64,000 nt of DNA from an uncultured Dokdonia sp. (GTDB lineage: Bacteria; Bacteroidota; Bacteroidia; Flavobacteriales; Flavobacteriaceae), in the NCBI GenBank assembly GCA_947503305.1, contig CANNDF010000006.1:275025-339024 (forward strand), given 5' to 3'. Position 1 is the stretch's first letter; each line of letters starts with the position of its first letter. Positions 1-9,276 of the stretch are shown piece by piece. The translations under genes and the position numbers were made by a program. Below the pieces are notes generated by a model. The model was not told the origin of the DNA, made no database searches, and worked only from the letters and a program-made list of their open reading frames with translations.

Positions 1-493
1 CGATAAACTTATCTGCTTCTGAGTCATACTCATTATTTGCAAAACTCATAAAGTTATCAAAAGGCATTGCTTCAATATTATCAGTCGTTATATACTGGTC
101 TATGAGCGCTTTTCTATCCATCTCTCCATAATACCCATCAGGATGAAAATCAGGTAATCCACGTACGACCTTAGTAATAGATCCATACGCATTAAGGTTC
201 CATCCCCATCCCATAAGAGAAGGTTTTGTCTCTGCGATAAATCCTCCATAATTATACGTTAGACTTACTGGCCAAGAGTTTCCATTAACAGCTATATTAT
301 GGATAGGAACACTATAGGACATTTGCCCTGTTGCTGTATTTATAGGGACATTTCCTGCCCTACTTAAAACACCTGCTTCTGGAGTAGTGGGAGTAATTGC
401 ATCAATCCCCGATGCTGCCTGTTGTGCAAATAAAAAATTCATGCTCATCAAACAGATTGATAGGCATAAGGTTACTAGCGATTTTTTACTCAT
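1..493 (-). CDS. N-terminus of a secreted SpvB/RHS-like repeat protein (runs off the window)
   Basis: An open frame of 164 codons starts at the ATG complementary to 491-493 and continues past base 1 without a stop, so only the N-terminus is present. Residues 1-23 form a signal peptide ending in LFA-QQ. The following segment (PINTATGQMSYSVPIHNI, then SLTYNYGGF, SLMGWGWNLNAYGSITKV and GLPDF) matches the conserved opening of Bacteroidota RHS/SpvB-type proteins: a repeated beta-structure block with a 'GxGWxLNxxGxI' signature. Such proteins are usually very large, exported, and often end in a variable toxin or core domain, none of which is visible here. Family assignment rests on recalled motif patterns. 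The function (surface protein or polymorphic toxin) is unknown from this fragment. Confidence 0.6.
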   Translation of the reverse strand, partial: MSKKSLVTLCLSICLMSMNFLFAQQAASGIDAITPTTPEAGVLSRAGNVPINTATGQMSYSVPIHNIAVNGNSWPVSLTYNYGGFIAETKPSLMGWGWNLNAYGSITKVVRGLPDFHPDGYYGEMDRKALIDQYITTDNIEAMPFDNFMSFANNEYDSEADKFI

Positions 494-1171
494 AATAATA
501 TAATAATGGTTACTAAATTTTGACATACATTTAAGTGGTTTTGTATCTTCTATTATTCTATAGAATTTATCCATAGTAATAGATAAGATCCTACTCATTG
601 ATTTTAAATTATGTATAAGAAGAGGTATAACAAAGTAGTACTGTGTGAAGTAACTGATTGAGTGTGTAAACGCAACTATTTTTTAAGTAAACGTATCCAT
701 AAATAGATACCGCATATCTATAATAGTAGCCATCATATGTATGTTGAATTTCCCCTTAATTATGTCATAAAATAACCTCTTTTTTCTTAAAATTACAAGC
801 TTTTTGCTGTTAAATTCTTGTTAGATTCCTGTCTTTGCAGGATAGGCTCATATCCTATTCATATAAAATATCATTGATTTTAAGCCTAAAAAAATGTTCT
901 GTATTTGTGAGTGAAAGATACAGTAAATTTTTATGATATGTAAGAAATCACTTACTCATGTAATATTCGGGCGATATAGAGAATAACTGTAGGATATACG
1001 GAATAAACGTTTTTTTTAACACGCTTAAAATCAAGGGTTTTGAGGATTTATGTGTCAATTTTTAGGCGTAAAATGTGTAAATAAGGTTGTATACCAGATG
1101 GAATGTAGGTGTCAATTAGGATTTATAGAATGTTTGAAAAGTGGGATATAATGATGTCTTCTAAAATAGAT
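494..1171. other. Long AT-rich intergenic region without a supported gene
   Basis: About 680 bases separate the SpvB/RHS-like gene from the end of the TPM gene. I find no convincing start codon with a coding-like frame, no tRNA-like structure and no strong hairpin. A short inverted repeat (TCCTG...CAGGA, around 828-843) is too small to call a terminator. Both flanking genes are on the minus strand, so the promoter of the left gene should lie here, but no clean TAnnTTTG box is seen close to its start. Confidence 0.4.
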
Positions 1172-2017
1172 TTACCATCCTCCAGAGGCACCGCCACCTC
1201 CAAAGCCACCGCCTCCAAAGCCACCTCCAAAGCCACCGCCACTACCAAAACCGCCACCACTGCCAAAGCCGCCACCGCCTCCAAAACTACCACGCCCCAT
1301 ATTACTGAGAATAATGACATCGAGCAAAGACCCGGCTTTGTTGCGTCTTCCCCCATTACGACCTCCTCCACGATGATTATTTCGGCTTAGGATAATAACG
1401 ATCACAATAAAAATGATAAAGACAAAAATAGGTTCTACTGGAAACTCCCTGTTTTGTTTTCTAGTGCCGGAGAAGTTCCCTTCTAAGCCATCAATAAGAG
1501 CATTTGTTGCTTTGTCCAAACCACCATAAAAATCTCCTCTTTTAAAAGCGGGTACCATTACTCTATTGATAATACGTTCGGCATCACGATCAGAAATGAT
1601 AGATTCTATCCCATAACCTGTATTGATGTCTACACGGCGATCGTTTTTTGCCAGAGTGATAAGAATACCATTGTCTTCTTTGGCTTGACCAATGCCCCAT
1701 TTTTGACCCCATTTGGCACCTAATAAAGCAATGTCTTCCCCCTTGGTAGAAGCAATAATAACAACTACAATCTGTGTTGAGGTCGTATCGCTATACCGTA
1801 TTAGTTTTTGCTCCAATGCCTTTTTTTGACCCGCATTTAACAGGTTAATATAGTCATATACCGCTGTTTGATCGGTATTTTTTGCAGGGATATCCGGAAT
1901 ATCAAACTGAGCACGAGAAGTAACCCCAAGACATAAGAAAATAGATAGGATACATATTCTTATAAGATCCTTTATACAGAATATTCTTGAAGAGATAGCA
2001 TACCGATGTTTTTCCAT
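1172..2017 (-). CDS. TPM-domain protein with glycine-rich tail (YgcG/Psb32/MOLO-1 family)
   Basis: 281 residues. An N-terminal hydrophobic export segment (about 20-36, ending SRAQ) is followed by a TPM domain (about 45-185; motifs TQIVVVIIAS, ENGILI-like DNGILITLAKND, DINTGYGIE). A single transmembrane helix (about 196-211) comes next, then a basic linker and an extreme Gly/Phe/Ser tail (about 243-281) ending GGASGGW. This is the typical layout of 'TPM domain' proteins related to TLP18.3/Psb32; the domain's enzymatic role is not settled. The start ATG overlaps the stop of the upstream TPM gene (TAATG), which fixes the start and suggests translational coupling. Last gene of the LemA-TPM-TPM operon. 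Function unknown; probably an envelope protein. Confidence 0.85.
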   Translation of the reverse strand: MEKHRYAISSRIFCIKDLIRICILSIFLCLGVTSRAQFDIPDIPAKNTDQTAVYDYINLLNAGQKKALEQKLIRYSDTTSTQIVVVIIASTKGEDIALLGAKWGQKWGIGQAKEDNGILITLAKNDRRVDINTGYGIESIISDRDAERIINRVMVPAFKRGDFYGGLDKATNALIDGLEGNFSGTRKQNREFPVEPIFVFIIFIVIVIILSRNNHRGGGRNGGRRNKAGSLLDVIILSNMGRGSFGGGGGFGSGGGFGSGGGFGGGFGGGGFGGGGASGGW

Positions 2018-2457
2018 TAACTTGTTGTTATTTCGTCCGGAAGTTCATTGATATCATCATGTTCCCAAGGAAAAAAGGCACTTAGTTTTTCACCTGCAGA
2101 AGTCACCCCTGCAATAAGCCCTTCTTTAAAATACCCTTCTTTAAAAAATGCAACCATTTGATCTTTTATAGATTCCCAAAAATCAGAAGGTACTTTTTGA
2201 TCGATACCCCGGTCACCACAAATGGCAAGTTGATTATCTTCTACTGCTACATAGATAAGGACTCCATTTTCTTCTTTGGTATTGTCCATTTTAAGAATGT
2301 GGAAGATCTCTTTTGCACGATCCAGAGCGTCAATAGCTGTATGTCGTTCCAGATGTACACGAATCTCGCCCGACGTGTTTTTTTCGGCCATACGGATGGC
2401 TGCAACAATTTCTTGTTCTTCATTTTGAGAAAGAAAATCTTCTACCGTAGATGCCAT
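2017..2457 (-). CDS. Small TPM-domain protein
   Basis: 146 residues with no signal peptide, essentially one TPM domain (about 5-135; motifs SGEIRVHLE, EENGVLIYVAVEDNQ, GDRGID, FFKEGYFKEGLIAGV). It begins directly after the lemA stop (TAA immediately followed by ATG) and its own stop overlaps the start of the next TPM gene by one base. The three genes therefore form a tight operon. The first domain residues align with the larger downstream TPM protein, so the two are paralogous. The product is probably cytoplasmic or membrane-peripheral. Function unknown. Confidence 0.85.
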   Translation of the reverse strand: MASTVEDFLSQNEEQEIVAAIRMAEKNTSGEIRVHLERHTAIDALDRAKEIFHILKMDNTKEENGVLIYVAVEDNQLAICGDRGIDQKVPSDFWESIKDQMVAFFKEGYFKEGLIAGVTSAGEKLSAFFPWEHDDINELPDEITTS

Positions 2458-3066
2458 TTAGTTACTAAAATCAAATTCTACCTTAGGAGCTTCACTAGTC
2501 CCTTGATCTGCTTCAAAATAATCCATCTCCGAAAATTTACCGATAAACATATTGATAAAATTATTCGGAAATTTTTTGATGTGTTTGTTGAAAGGCTTTA
2601 CAGTCTCATTAAAACGATTACGCTCTACATTAATGCGATTTTCTGTACGCTCTAACTCATTGATCAACTCTTTAAAATTCTCATTGGCTTTAAGATCGGG
2701 ATATTGCTCAAAAACAGCCAATAACCTAGATAATGCCGATGTCAATCCTGATTGTACTTGCTGGAATTGCATTAACTGCTCCGGAGTAATATTAGAAGGG
2801 TCTATCGTAATAGAGGTCGCTTTAGAACGTGCTTCTATAACCTTTGTAAGTGTTTCTTGTTCAAACTGTGCATACCCTTTGGCAGTATTTACAATGTTCG
2901 GAATCAAGTCGGCTCTACGTTGATATGAGCTCTCTACGTTTGCCCATTGTGATGTGGCATTTTCTTGTAAGTCTATAGATGTATTATAAAAACCGGGTCC
3001 TACTAAAAACCCAATGATAGCTATTACAGCTATTACCGCAATGATTGCAATGAATCCTTTTTTCAT
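2458..3066 (-). CDS. lemA: LemA family membrane protein
   Basis: 202 residues. One N-terminal transmembrane helix (about 4-25, very rich in Ile/Ala/Val) is followed by the LemA helical domain (about 30-185). That domain shows NATSQWANVESSYQRRADLI, LIPNIVNTAKGYA and the conserved YPDLKANENF segment. LemA proteins are short-helix-anchored with an extracytoplasmic helical body; their function is unresolved. First gene of the operon with two TPM-domain genes, a pairing common in Bacteroidota and Firmicutes. Family call is secure, function is not. Confidence 0.93.
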   Translation of the reverse strand: MKKGFIAIIAVIAVIAIIGFLVGPGFYNTSIDLQENATSQWANVESSYQRRADLIPNIVNTAKGYAQFEQETLTKVIEARSKATSITIDPSNITPEQLMQFQQVQSGLTSALSRLLAVFEQYPDLKANENFKELINELERTENRINVERNRFNETVKPFNKHIKKFPNNFINMFIGKFSEMDYFEADQGTSEAPKVEFDFSN

Positions 3067-3241
3067 ATCTGATTAGTTTAGTTTTGGTAGTATTTGTTAC
3101 AAATTCTAATGATAAATGCAAGTTACTAAAATCTTTGAAGGCCTATTAGAATCTCATATGGAACTCATGGGTATATGAAGAATATCGAAAAAACAAGACA
3201 AATGATCGATATCTTTAGGAGTACTAAAAGATAGAAATACC

Positions 3242-3571
3242 TTATAGATTATTCTTAAGTTCTGTAAGTTGTGCTTTGACTCCTTCTAATTTTCTAATGA
3301 TATCAAAATTACTCAGGGTTTCTTTCTTGCCCTCTTTAAGATGTATTTTTGCACCTTCTAAGGTAAAGCCTCGCTCTTTGACAAGGTGATATATAAGTTC
3401 TAGATTTTTTATATCCTGAGGGGTAAACTTGCGATTGCCTTTTGCATTTTTTTTAGGCCTGAGTACATCAAACTCTTTTTCCCAAAATCGGATTAATGAA
3501 GCATTTACATCAAAAGCCTCTGCTACTTCGCCTATACCGTAATATAATTTTTCAGGAAGGTCTACATGCAT
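3242..3571 (-). CDS. MerR-family transcriptional regulator
   Basis: 109 residues. The N-terminal winged helix-turn-helix is clear: YYGIGEVAEAFDVNASLIRFWEKEF (shown here as motif YGIGEVAEAF then ASLIRFWEKEF), followed by RKFTPQDIKNLELIYHL and FTLEGAKIHL. A short coiled coil (about 85-107) would mediate dimerisation. There is no C-terminal effector domain or metal-binding cysteine, so this is the minimal MerR-like form widespread in Flavobacteriia. It lies only six bases downstream of the M23 peptidase gene on the same strand, so the two are probably cotranscribed. Targets are unknown. Confidence 0.85.
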   Translation of the reverse strand: MHVDLPEKLYYGIGEVAEAFDVNASLIRFWEKEFDVLRPKKNAKGNRKFTPQDIKNLELIYHLVKERGFTLEGAKIHLKEGKKETLSNFDIIRKLEGVKAQLTELKNNL

Positions 3572-3577
3572 ACGATT

Positions 3578-4549
3578 CTAGTCTAACGATTGATTTTCTA
3601 ATGAAGCCGCAGCGAGCATAATATCATATTCTTCTGGCGTAAGATCATTGTGGTAAAAGTTGACTGGATTTAAGACGACTCCATTTTTCCATACTTCATA
3701 ATGAAGGTGAGGTCCAGCCGAAAGTCCACTATTACCTACATACCCTATAATTTCTCCACGTTTTACATTGCGTCCTACTTTTGTATTGTATTTACTCATA
3801 TGCGCATAGTACGTCTTATACCCAAAACCATGCTCAATAATCACCATTTTACCATATCCAGAACCCAGTCCTACTTTTGTTACCTTACCATCTCCTGTAG
3901 CATAAATAGGGGTTCCAGAAGGCGCCGTAAAATCCATCCCATTATGCATCCTACGATATTTTAAAATGGGATGTAATCGCATTCCATATCCAGAAGCAAC
4001 TCGGGATAAATCTTTATTTTGAACAGGTTGTATGGCAGGAATGGTTTGTAAAAGGGCTTCTTTGGTTTCGGCAAGTTGAGCAATCTCATCCAGAGATTTG
4101 GACTGGATAACAAGTTGTTTTGTGATTTTGTCCAGTCGCTCTTCACTATTGATAATCATTTTAGAATTATCAAAACCTTCGAGATCTTTATATCGATTTA
4201 CACCTCCAAAACCCGCTTGTCTGATTTCATCAGGAATAGGATTTGCTTCAAAAAGAACACGGTACACATTATTATCACGCTCTTGTACATTTGCAAGCAC
4301 CTTTTCTATTTGATCTAACCGTTTTTGTTGCATATCATAACGCAACTCCATATTAGATAACTCACGTTCTAGCTTGCGTTCTTTAGGAGTATCTACTCCT
4401 GAATTAAAAATAGCAATCGTAAAAATAAGCCCCATTAAAGCGGTGCCTGTAAGAAATAGTAAAATAGCGCCGATAGTGCGTCCTTTTTTTCGCTCTACTT
4501 TCCTGTAAGAAAGTGTCTCGCTATCATAATAATATTTAACCTTAGACAT
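3578..4549 (-). CDS. M23-family metallopeptidase (LytM-type), membrane-anchored
   Basis: 323 residues. A basic cytoplasmic N-terminus precedes one transmembrane helix (about 26-49) and a coiled-coil region (about 55-95). The C-terminal LytM/M23 domain spans about 183-300. Zinc ligands can be assigned as H202 and D206 (MHNGMDF) and H283 (HLHYEVW), with the usual GYG(N/M)...I.H.G...YAH core. These enzymes cut peptide bridges in peptidoglycan; the ligands are intact, so this should be active rather than an EnvC/NlpD-type degenerate activator. Divergent from alaS and followed closely by the MerR gene. Confidence 0.92.
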   Translation of the reverse strand: MSKVKYYYDSETLSYRKVERKKGRTIGAILLFLTGTALMGLIFTIAIFNSGVDTPKERKLERELSNMELRYDMQQKRLDQIEKVLANVQERDNNVYRVLFEANPIPDEIRQAGFGGVNRYKDLEGFDNSKMIINSEERLDKITKQLVIQSKSLDEIAQLAETKEALLQTIPAIQPVQNKDLSRVASGYGMRLHPILKYRRMHNGMDFTAPSGTPIYATGDGKVTKVGLGSGYGKMVIIEHGFGYKTYYAHMSKYNTKVGRNVKRGEIIGYVGNSGLSAGPHLHYEVWKNGVVLNPVNFYHNDLTPEEYDIMLAAASLENQSLD

Positions 4550-4562
4550 AAGTTAAAATGTG

Positions 4563-4570
4563 TATTTTTG
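4563..4570 (+). promoter_or_regulatory. Candidate -7 promoter element for alaS
   Basis: TATTTTTG matches the Bacteroidota -7 consensus TAnnTTTG and lies about 97 bases upstream of the alaS start. No clear TTG -33 element stands at the expected 19-21 bases upstream, so confidence is limited. If used, the 24-base palindrome at 4590-4613 would be in the alaS 5' leader. Confidence 0.4.
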
Positions 4571-4589
4571 CGTGATGTTAGGGGGCGTA

Positions 4590-4613
4590 AGTACGCTTTC
4601 GCGAAAGCGTACT
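4590..4613. repeat. Dispersed palindrome, full 24-base copy (core 4595-4608)
   Basis: The core GCTTTCGCGAAAGC is extended by AGTAC on the left and GTACT on the right, giving a perfect 24-base palindrome. This is the longest copy in the window and probably shows the full unit. It lies between the divergent M23 peptidase and alaS genes. Confidence 0.9.
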
Positions 4614-4666
4614 ACATCTACCTTAACGATCAAAGATAAAAATAATTATTCGATACGATTAGATCT

Positions 4667-7288
4667 ATGAAATCTCAAGAGATACGTACTAAATTCCTCG
4701 AGTTTTTTGAATCCAAAAAGCATAACATTGTTCCATCGGCTCCTATGGTGCTTAAAAACGATCCTACACTCATGTTTGCCAATGCAGGAATGGTACCTTT
4801 TAAAGAATATTTTTTGGGAAATGGAACTCCTAAAAATACACGTCTTACAGATACCCAAAAATGCCTGCGTGTAAGTGGAAAACACAATGATCTTGAAGAA
4901 GTAGGAAAAGATACCTACCATCATACCATGTTTGAAATGCTTGGGAATTGGAGTTTTGGAGATTATTTTAAACAAGAAGCCATTGCATGGGCCTGGGAAT
5001 TGCTTACAGAAGTCTATGGGATTGATATTTCCAGTATCTATGTAACGATCTTTGAAGGCGATGAAGTCGAAGGTTTAGAACGCGATCAAGAAGCTTATGA
5101 TTATTGGACAAAGCATATAGCCGAAGATCGAATTATTAATGGAAATAAACATGACAATTTCTGGGAAATGGGTGCTCAGGGACCTTGCGGACCTTGTAGC
5201 GAGATACATGTAGATATACGATCTGAAGAAGAAAAAAAAGCCGTAGATGGAAAAACCTTGGTAAATCAAGATCATCCTTTAGTAATAGAGATATGGAATC
5301 TTGTATTTATGCAATACAATCGGATGGCAGATGGATCATTAGAAAAATTACCCGCACAACACGTAGATACAGGAATGGGCTTTGAGCGTCTGTGTATGGT
5401 ATTACAAGGTGTGCAATCTAATTATGATACGGATGTCTTTACGCCTTTAATGCGTGAGATAGAAACCATTACATCTTTTAAATGTGGACACAAAGAGGAA
5501 ACCGATATCGCAGTACGCGTTGTTGCAGATCACTTAAGGGCAGTTGCATTTAGTATTGCTGATGGTCAATTGCCGAGTAATACAGGAGCGGGCTATGTGA
5601 TACGCCGTATTTTACGTAGAGCGATACGCTATGGGTTTACATTTTTAAATACCAAAGAACCTTTTATTTATAAGCTTGTCAATACGCTTGTGAAGCAAAT
5701 GGGAGATGCCTTCCCAGAATTGAAACGAGAAAAAAATCTTATTGTTAATGTAATTAGAGAAGAAGAGCAATCTTTCTTACGGACATTAGATCAAGGCTTA
5801 ATTCTGTTAGATACTGTAATTACAAATACTAAAGGAGATACTATTCCTGGAGAGAAGGCCTTTGAGTTGTATGACACCTATGGTTTTCCAAAAGATTTGA
5901 CGGCACTTATTTTAAGTGAGAAAGGCTTGAAGCTAGATGAAGAAGGTTTCCAGGTAGAACTTCAAAAACAAAAAGATCGTTCTAGAAATGCTTCTAAAGT
6001 AGATACAGGTGATTGGACGGTGTTACTAGAAGATTCTGATGAAGAATTTATAGGATATGATACCTTAGAAGCTTCTGTAAAAATCACTCGCTATCGTAAG
6101 ACAGAGAGTAAAAAAGATGGTGAACTCTATCAACTGGTATTTAATGTAACCCCATTCTATCCGGAAGGAGGGGGGCAAGTAGGAGATAAAGGATATCTGG
6201 AAGTTCCTAATGGCGAAGTGGTTTATATTATAGATACCAAAAAAGAGAATAATCTCATTATACACTTAGCAAAAAACCTTCCAAGATCTACAGAAGGAAT
6301 ATTCAAAGCTGTTGTAGATGAGAAGCAACGTTTCCGTACGTCTGCAAATCATACAGCTACACATTTACTACATCAAGGATTACGTAAAGTCTTAGGAACA
6401 CATGTAGAGCAAAAAGGGAGTATGGTGCATAGCCGTAATCTTCGTTTTGATTTTTCACATTTCTCAAAAGTAACTATTGAAGAACTGAAAGCGGTAGAAA
6501 ACTTTGTGAATGCTCGTATACGTGAAAGCTTACCATTAGAAGAACAACGTGGTATTGCGTATGACCAGGCGATTAAAGAAGGAGCTATTGCATTGTTTGG
6601 AGAAAAATATGGAGATGCTGTACGTGCAATACGTTTTGGAAAATCTATGGAACTATGTGGAGGGACTCATGTACAAAGTACAGGTGATATCTGGCATTTT
6701 AAAATTATGTCAGAAGGAGCAGTCGCTTCTGGAATACGACGTATAGAAGCTATTACCAATGATGCGGCCAAAGAGTATTTTACGTCAGAAACAGAAGCTT
6801 ATAATAAAGTAAAAACTACACTTAAGAATGCGCAAGATCCCGTAAAAGCAATTACGAGTTTACTGGATGAAAATACAGCACTAAAAAAGCAGGTAGAAAC
6901 GCTTATCAAGGAGAAAGCACAAAACTTAAGTGGAGATTTAGAGAAAGAGTTTGTTCTTATAGATGGAGAAATTCCAATAAAGTTTTTAGCTAAAAAAGTA
7001 GACCTTGATGCCTCGACGATTAAAGATTTAGCTTTTGATTTAGGTCGTGGAGAACCATCTGTATTTATACTTTTTGGAACCGAACAAAACGGGAAAGCAT
7101 TATTGAGTTGTTATATCTCTAAAGAGTTGGTTGCTATTAAAGGATTGAATGCCGGTCAAGTAGTACGTGAACTCGGAAAGCACATCCAAGGCGGTGGTGG
7201 CGGACAGCCTTTCTTTGCAACAGCAGGAGGTAAGAACCCAGCAGGTATAGATGCTGCTTTGCAAGATGCTAAGCGTTTTTTGGACTAA
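4667..7288 (+). CDS. alaS: Alanine--tRNA ligase
   Basis: 873 residues, the usual length. It charges tRNA-Ala in the cytoplasm. The class II catalytic core is at the N-terminus ([53 protein letters not shown]). [17 protein letters not shown] marks the tRNA-recognition region. The editing domain carries the zinc-site residues H562 and H566 (HTATHLLH) and C664 and H668 (CGGTH). The C-Ala domain ends with the glycine stretch GGGGGQP. The gene is complete and ordinary. A decayed mobile element lies immediately downstream. Confidence 0.99.
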   Translation: MKSQEIRTKFLEFFESKKHNIVPSAPMVLKNDPTLMFANAGMVPFKEYFLGNGTPKNTRLTDTQKCLRVSGKHNDLEEVGKDTYHHTMFEMLGNWSFGDYFKQEAIAWAWELLTEVYGIDISSIYVTIFEGDEVEGLERDQEAYDYWTKHIAEDRIINGNKHDNFWEMGAQGPCGPCSEIHVDIRSEEEKKAVDGKTLVNQDHPLVIEIWNLVFMQYNRMADGSLEKLPAQHVDTGMGFERLCMVLQGVQSNYDTDVFTPLMREIETITSFKCGHKEETDIAVRVVADHLRAVAFSIADGQLPSNTGAGYVIRRILRRAIRYGFTFLNTKEPFIYKLVNTLVKQMGDAFPELKREKNLIVNVIREEEQSFLRTLDQGLILLDTVITNTKGDTIPGEKAFELYDTYGFPKDLTALILSEKGLKLDEEGFQVELQKQKDRSRNASKVDTGDWTVLLEDSDEEFIGYDTLEASVKITRYRKTESKKDGELYQLVFNVTPFYPEGGGQVGDKGYLEVPNGEVVYIIDTKKENNLIIHLAKNLPRSTEGIFKAVVDEKQRFRTSANHTATHLLHQGLRKVLGTHVEQKGSMVHSRNLRFDFSHFSKVTIEELKAVENFVNARIRESLPLEEQRGIAYDQAIKEGAIALFGEKYGDAVRAIRFGKSMELCGGTHVQSTGDIWHFKIMSEGAVASGIRRIEAITNDAAKEYFTSETEAYNKVKTTLKNAQDPVKAITSLLDENTALKKQVETLIKEKAQNLSGDLEKEFVLIDGEIPIKFLAKKVDLDASTIKDLAFDLGRGEPSVFILFGTEQNGKALLSCYISKELVAIKGLNAGQVVRELGKHIQGGGGGQPFFATAGGKNPAGIDAALQDAKRFLD

Positions 7289-7299
7289 CGGCTTAATTG

Positions 7300-7633
7300 T
7301 CTCGCAAAGATGCGAAGACGCAAAAGCTTATTCGAAATTATAATTAGTAGACCATAAATAGAGGAAGAAAAAGAATTTTATGAAAATGATTTAGGACTGA
7401 TCTAATTGTTGAGAATAAAGTAATTATTAAAATAAAATCTGTACTAGAAATTCATCCTGTACATCCTAAACAATTACTTACATATTTAAAATTGACAAAT
7501 ATGAAACTAGGATTATTAATCAACTTCAATAGTCCATTAATAAAAACAGGAATCACTAGAGTAGTGAATGGATTAAGATAAATAAGTACACATTAGACTA
7601 TAGAGGATTCGTGTCTTAGCGTCTTTGGAGATA
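7300..7633. mobile_element. Decayed GxxExxY-type element with terminal inverted repeats
   Basis: The left end (7300-7320, TCTCGCAAAGATGCGAAGACG region) and the right end (7611-7633, containing CTTAGCGTCTTTGGAGA) are imperfect inverted repeats of each other. Between them lies the broken GxxExxY reading frame. Sequences of the type 'cgcaaagacgcgaagacgc' bracketing GxxExxY genes are common in Bacteroidota genomes (recalled, not searched). No transposase is present, so any mobilisation would be in trans. The ends are inferred by eye. Confidence 0.5.
7390..7581 (+). pseudogene. GxxExxY-family protein remnant (truncated, frame broken)
   Basis: Reading from 7390 gives FRTDLIVENKVIIKIKS, then LLTYLKLTNMKLGLLINF and finally GITRVVNGLR before a stop at 7579. 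This is the C-terminal half of the GxxExxY family (PD-(D/E)XK nuclease-like fold). An in-frame TGA at 7387 and the lack of a recognisable first half in any frame show that the gene is broken. The segment YENDLG in another frame just upstream may be the preceding part displaced by a frameshift. The conserved E and K of the nuclease-like motif remain. Not expected to be functional. Confidence 0.75.
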
Positions 7634-7670
7634 CGTCTAAAATGCTACAATAAATTTATATCTTAACAAG

Positions 7671-8615
7671 ATGAAACTACAAACCAATATCTCACTAGAA
7701 ACTGCTTCAAAACAATTTGGTTATGAGGATCATGTATTGTTTTTAGGATCTTGTTTTGCAGAAAATATAGGGAATGCACTTTTGTATCATAAGTTTCAAT
7801 CTGTAGTAAATCCTTATGGAATTCTTTTTCATCCTCTGGCAATTGAGCGTGTGTTGCAAGATGTATATAATGGCTCAGATAGTGTAGAAGAAACTGTTTT
7901 TGAAATAGATGGTATCTGGAAGTCCTTTATAGCTCACAGTCGTTTAAACAGTAGTTCTAGAGGGGCAATCGTAGATAAACTTAAAGAAGCTCAAGAACAA
8001 CTTACAAAAGTGCTTGCAAAAGCTTCTCATGTTTTTATAACCCTAGGGACAGCTTGGGTGTATCAACATAAAGACACGGGAATTGCTGTGGCAAACTGTC
8101 ATAAAGTGCCTCAAAAACAATTTGTAAAAGGATTACTGCCTATAGAAGAAACAACGGCAAGTCTTAAACGCCAATGTGCGATTATTCAAAAAATAAATCC
8201 TAAGGCTACAATTGTTTATACGGTTTCACCTGTACGACATCTTAAAGATGGTTTTGTAGAAAATATGCGAAGCAAAGCACATTTGATTTCGGCAGTACAT
8301 GAAGTGTGTGATGCAAAAAGAGTGCAGTACTTTCCTGCCTATGAAGTGATGATGGATGAGCTGCGTGATTATCGATTTTATACCAAAGATATGTTACACC
8401 CTAGCCAACAAGCTGTAGATTATATCTGGGAGCGATTTATAGAAGTATACGCTTTTGAAAAAACAAAACTCGTAATGAAAGAAGTAGATGGTATTCAGAA
8501 AGGCTTATCCCATCGGCCATTTAATACCGATAGCCATGCTCATCAACTATTTCTTGCAGATCTAGATAAACGGATACAAGCTCTTAAAAAAGAATATCCG
8601 ATGATACAGTTTTAA
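7671..8615 (+). CDS. GSCFA-domain protein
   Basis: 314 residues. The defining motif GSCFAENIG is at about residues 26-34, and the rest follows the GSCFA family layout (SHVFITLGTAWVY, NCHKVPQKQF, YTVSPVRHLKDGF, YFPAYEVMMDELRDYRFY, DMLHPS). The family has an SGNH-hydrolase-like fold: the GS motif near the N-terminus and the D..H pair near the C-terminus (KDMLHPS) would form a catalytic triad. The substrate is unknown. No signal peptide is seen, so it should be cytoplasmic. Downstream of alaS, as in many Flavobacteriia. Confidence 0.88.
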   Translation: MKLQTNISLETASKQFGYEDHVLFLGSCFAENIGNALLYHKFQSVVNPYGILFHPLAIERVLQDVYNGSDSVEETVFEIDGIWKSFIAHSRLNSSSRGAIVDKLKEAQEQLTKVLAKASHVFITLGTAWVYQHKDTGIAVANCHKVPQKQFVKGLLPIEETTASLKRQCAIIQKINPKATIVYTVSPVRHLKDGFVENMRSKAHLISAVHEVCDAKRVQYFPAYEVMMDELRDYRFYTKDMLHPSQQAVDYIWERFIEVYAFEKTKLVMKEVDGIQKGLSHRPFNTDSHAHQLFLADLDKRIQALKKEYPMIQF

Positions 8616-8650
8616 GTGTTATTCATGTATAGCCCTAGTTCTTTTTATTG

Positions 8651-8658
8651 TAATTTTG
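8651..8658 (+). promoter_or_regulatory. Candidate -7 element directly before the DUF4230 gene
   Basis: TAATTTTG fits TAnnTTTG and ends three bases before the ATG at 8662. Transcription starting a few bases downstream would give a leaderless or nearly leaderless mRNA. It also argues against the upstream in-frame TTG at 8656. No -33 element is evident. Confidence 0.4.
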
Positions 8659-8661
8659 AGA

Positions 8662-9276
8662 ATGCGTAAAGGAATACTCTTTGTCCTACTTGTCATTTTT
8701 ATCCTATTCTGTTATAGGTATTGTGAGTTTAAAGATGATACTCAGGATACACTAAAAGCAAATTCGGAACTTATATCAAATACCTTAAAAAATGTAGGTA
8801 AGCTTATAGTGACAGAAGGGAAATATGCGCAAGTATTTACTTATGAAGACTCTAAAGATTTTTATTTTGATATTCTGACTGCCTCCAAAAAAGCACTTGT
8901 CGTTGTCAATGCAAAAGCATCGGTGTCGTATGATCTAAGTAAGATTGAAACCCGTATTGATACGACTACGCAAACATTATATATTTTAAAAATCCCAGAA
9001 CCAGAGTTAATCATTAATCCTGATCTGGAATACTATGATGTACAGCAAGATTTACTCAATCCTTTTGGAGCCGAAGATTACAATACAATTAAAAATAGGG
9101 TATTAAAAACGCTTCAAAAAAAAATTGAAACTTCTTCTTTATATACAAATGCAGAGAATAGATTGATTACAGAACTTCAGAAAATGTATATACTTACCAA
9201 TTCTTTAGGGTGGACGTTAGTATATGATTCTTCGCCCATACGTACGATAGACGAAGTACAATCTATTTTGGACTAA
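8662..9276 (+). CDS. DUF4230-domain membrane-anchored protein
   Basis: 204 residues from the ATG at 8662; an in-frame TTG two codons upstream lies inside a likely promoter box, so ATG is preferred. An N-terminal hydrophobic helix (about 4-18) anchors a domain facing outside the cytoplasm. The body shows DUF4230 features (LKNVGKLIVTEGKYAQVFTYED, KKALVVVNAKASVSYDLS, LEYYDVQQDLLNPF). The function of this family is unknown. The 3' end overlaps the convergent hydroxylase gene by 14 bases. Confidence 0.8.
   Translation: MRKGILFVLLVIFILFCYRYCEFKDDTQDTLKANSELISNTLKNVGKLIVTEGKYAQVFTYEDSKDFYFDILTASKKALVVVNAKASVSYDLSKIETRIDTTTQTLYILKIPEPELIINPDLEYYDVQQDLLNPFGAEDYNTIKNRVLKTLQKKIETSSLYTNAENRLITELQKMYILTNSLGWTLVYDSSPIRTIDEVQSILD

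Noticed and set aside
1109..1390. Open frame on the plus strand, rich in Thr/Ala/Lys
   Set aside because: It is the reverse complement of the glycine-rich tail of the TPM gene; the low complexity keeps several frames open. No family signal.
2158..2655. 165-codon plus-strand open frame
   Set aside because: Antisense to the TPM and LemA genes, whose families are certain. No start signal.
4590..4613. The GC-rich palindrome as a transcription terminator
   Set aside because: Copies lack T-runs and most are inside genes, so termination cannot be the general role.
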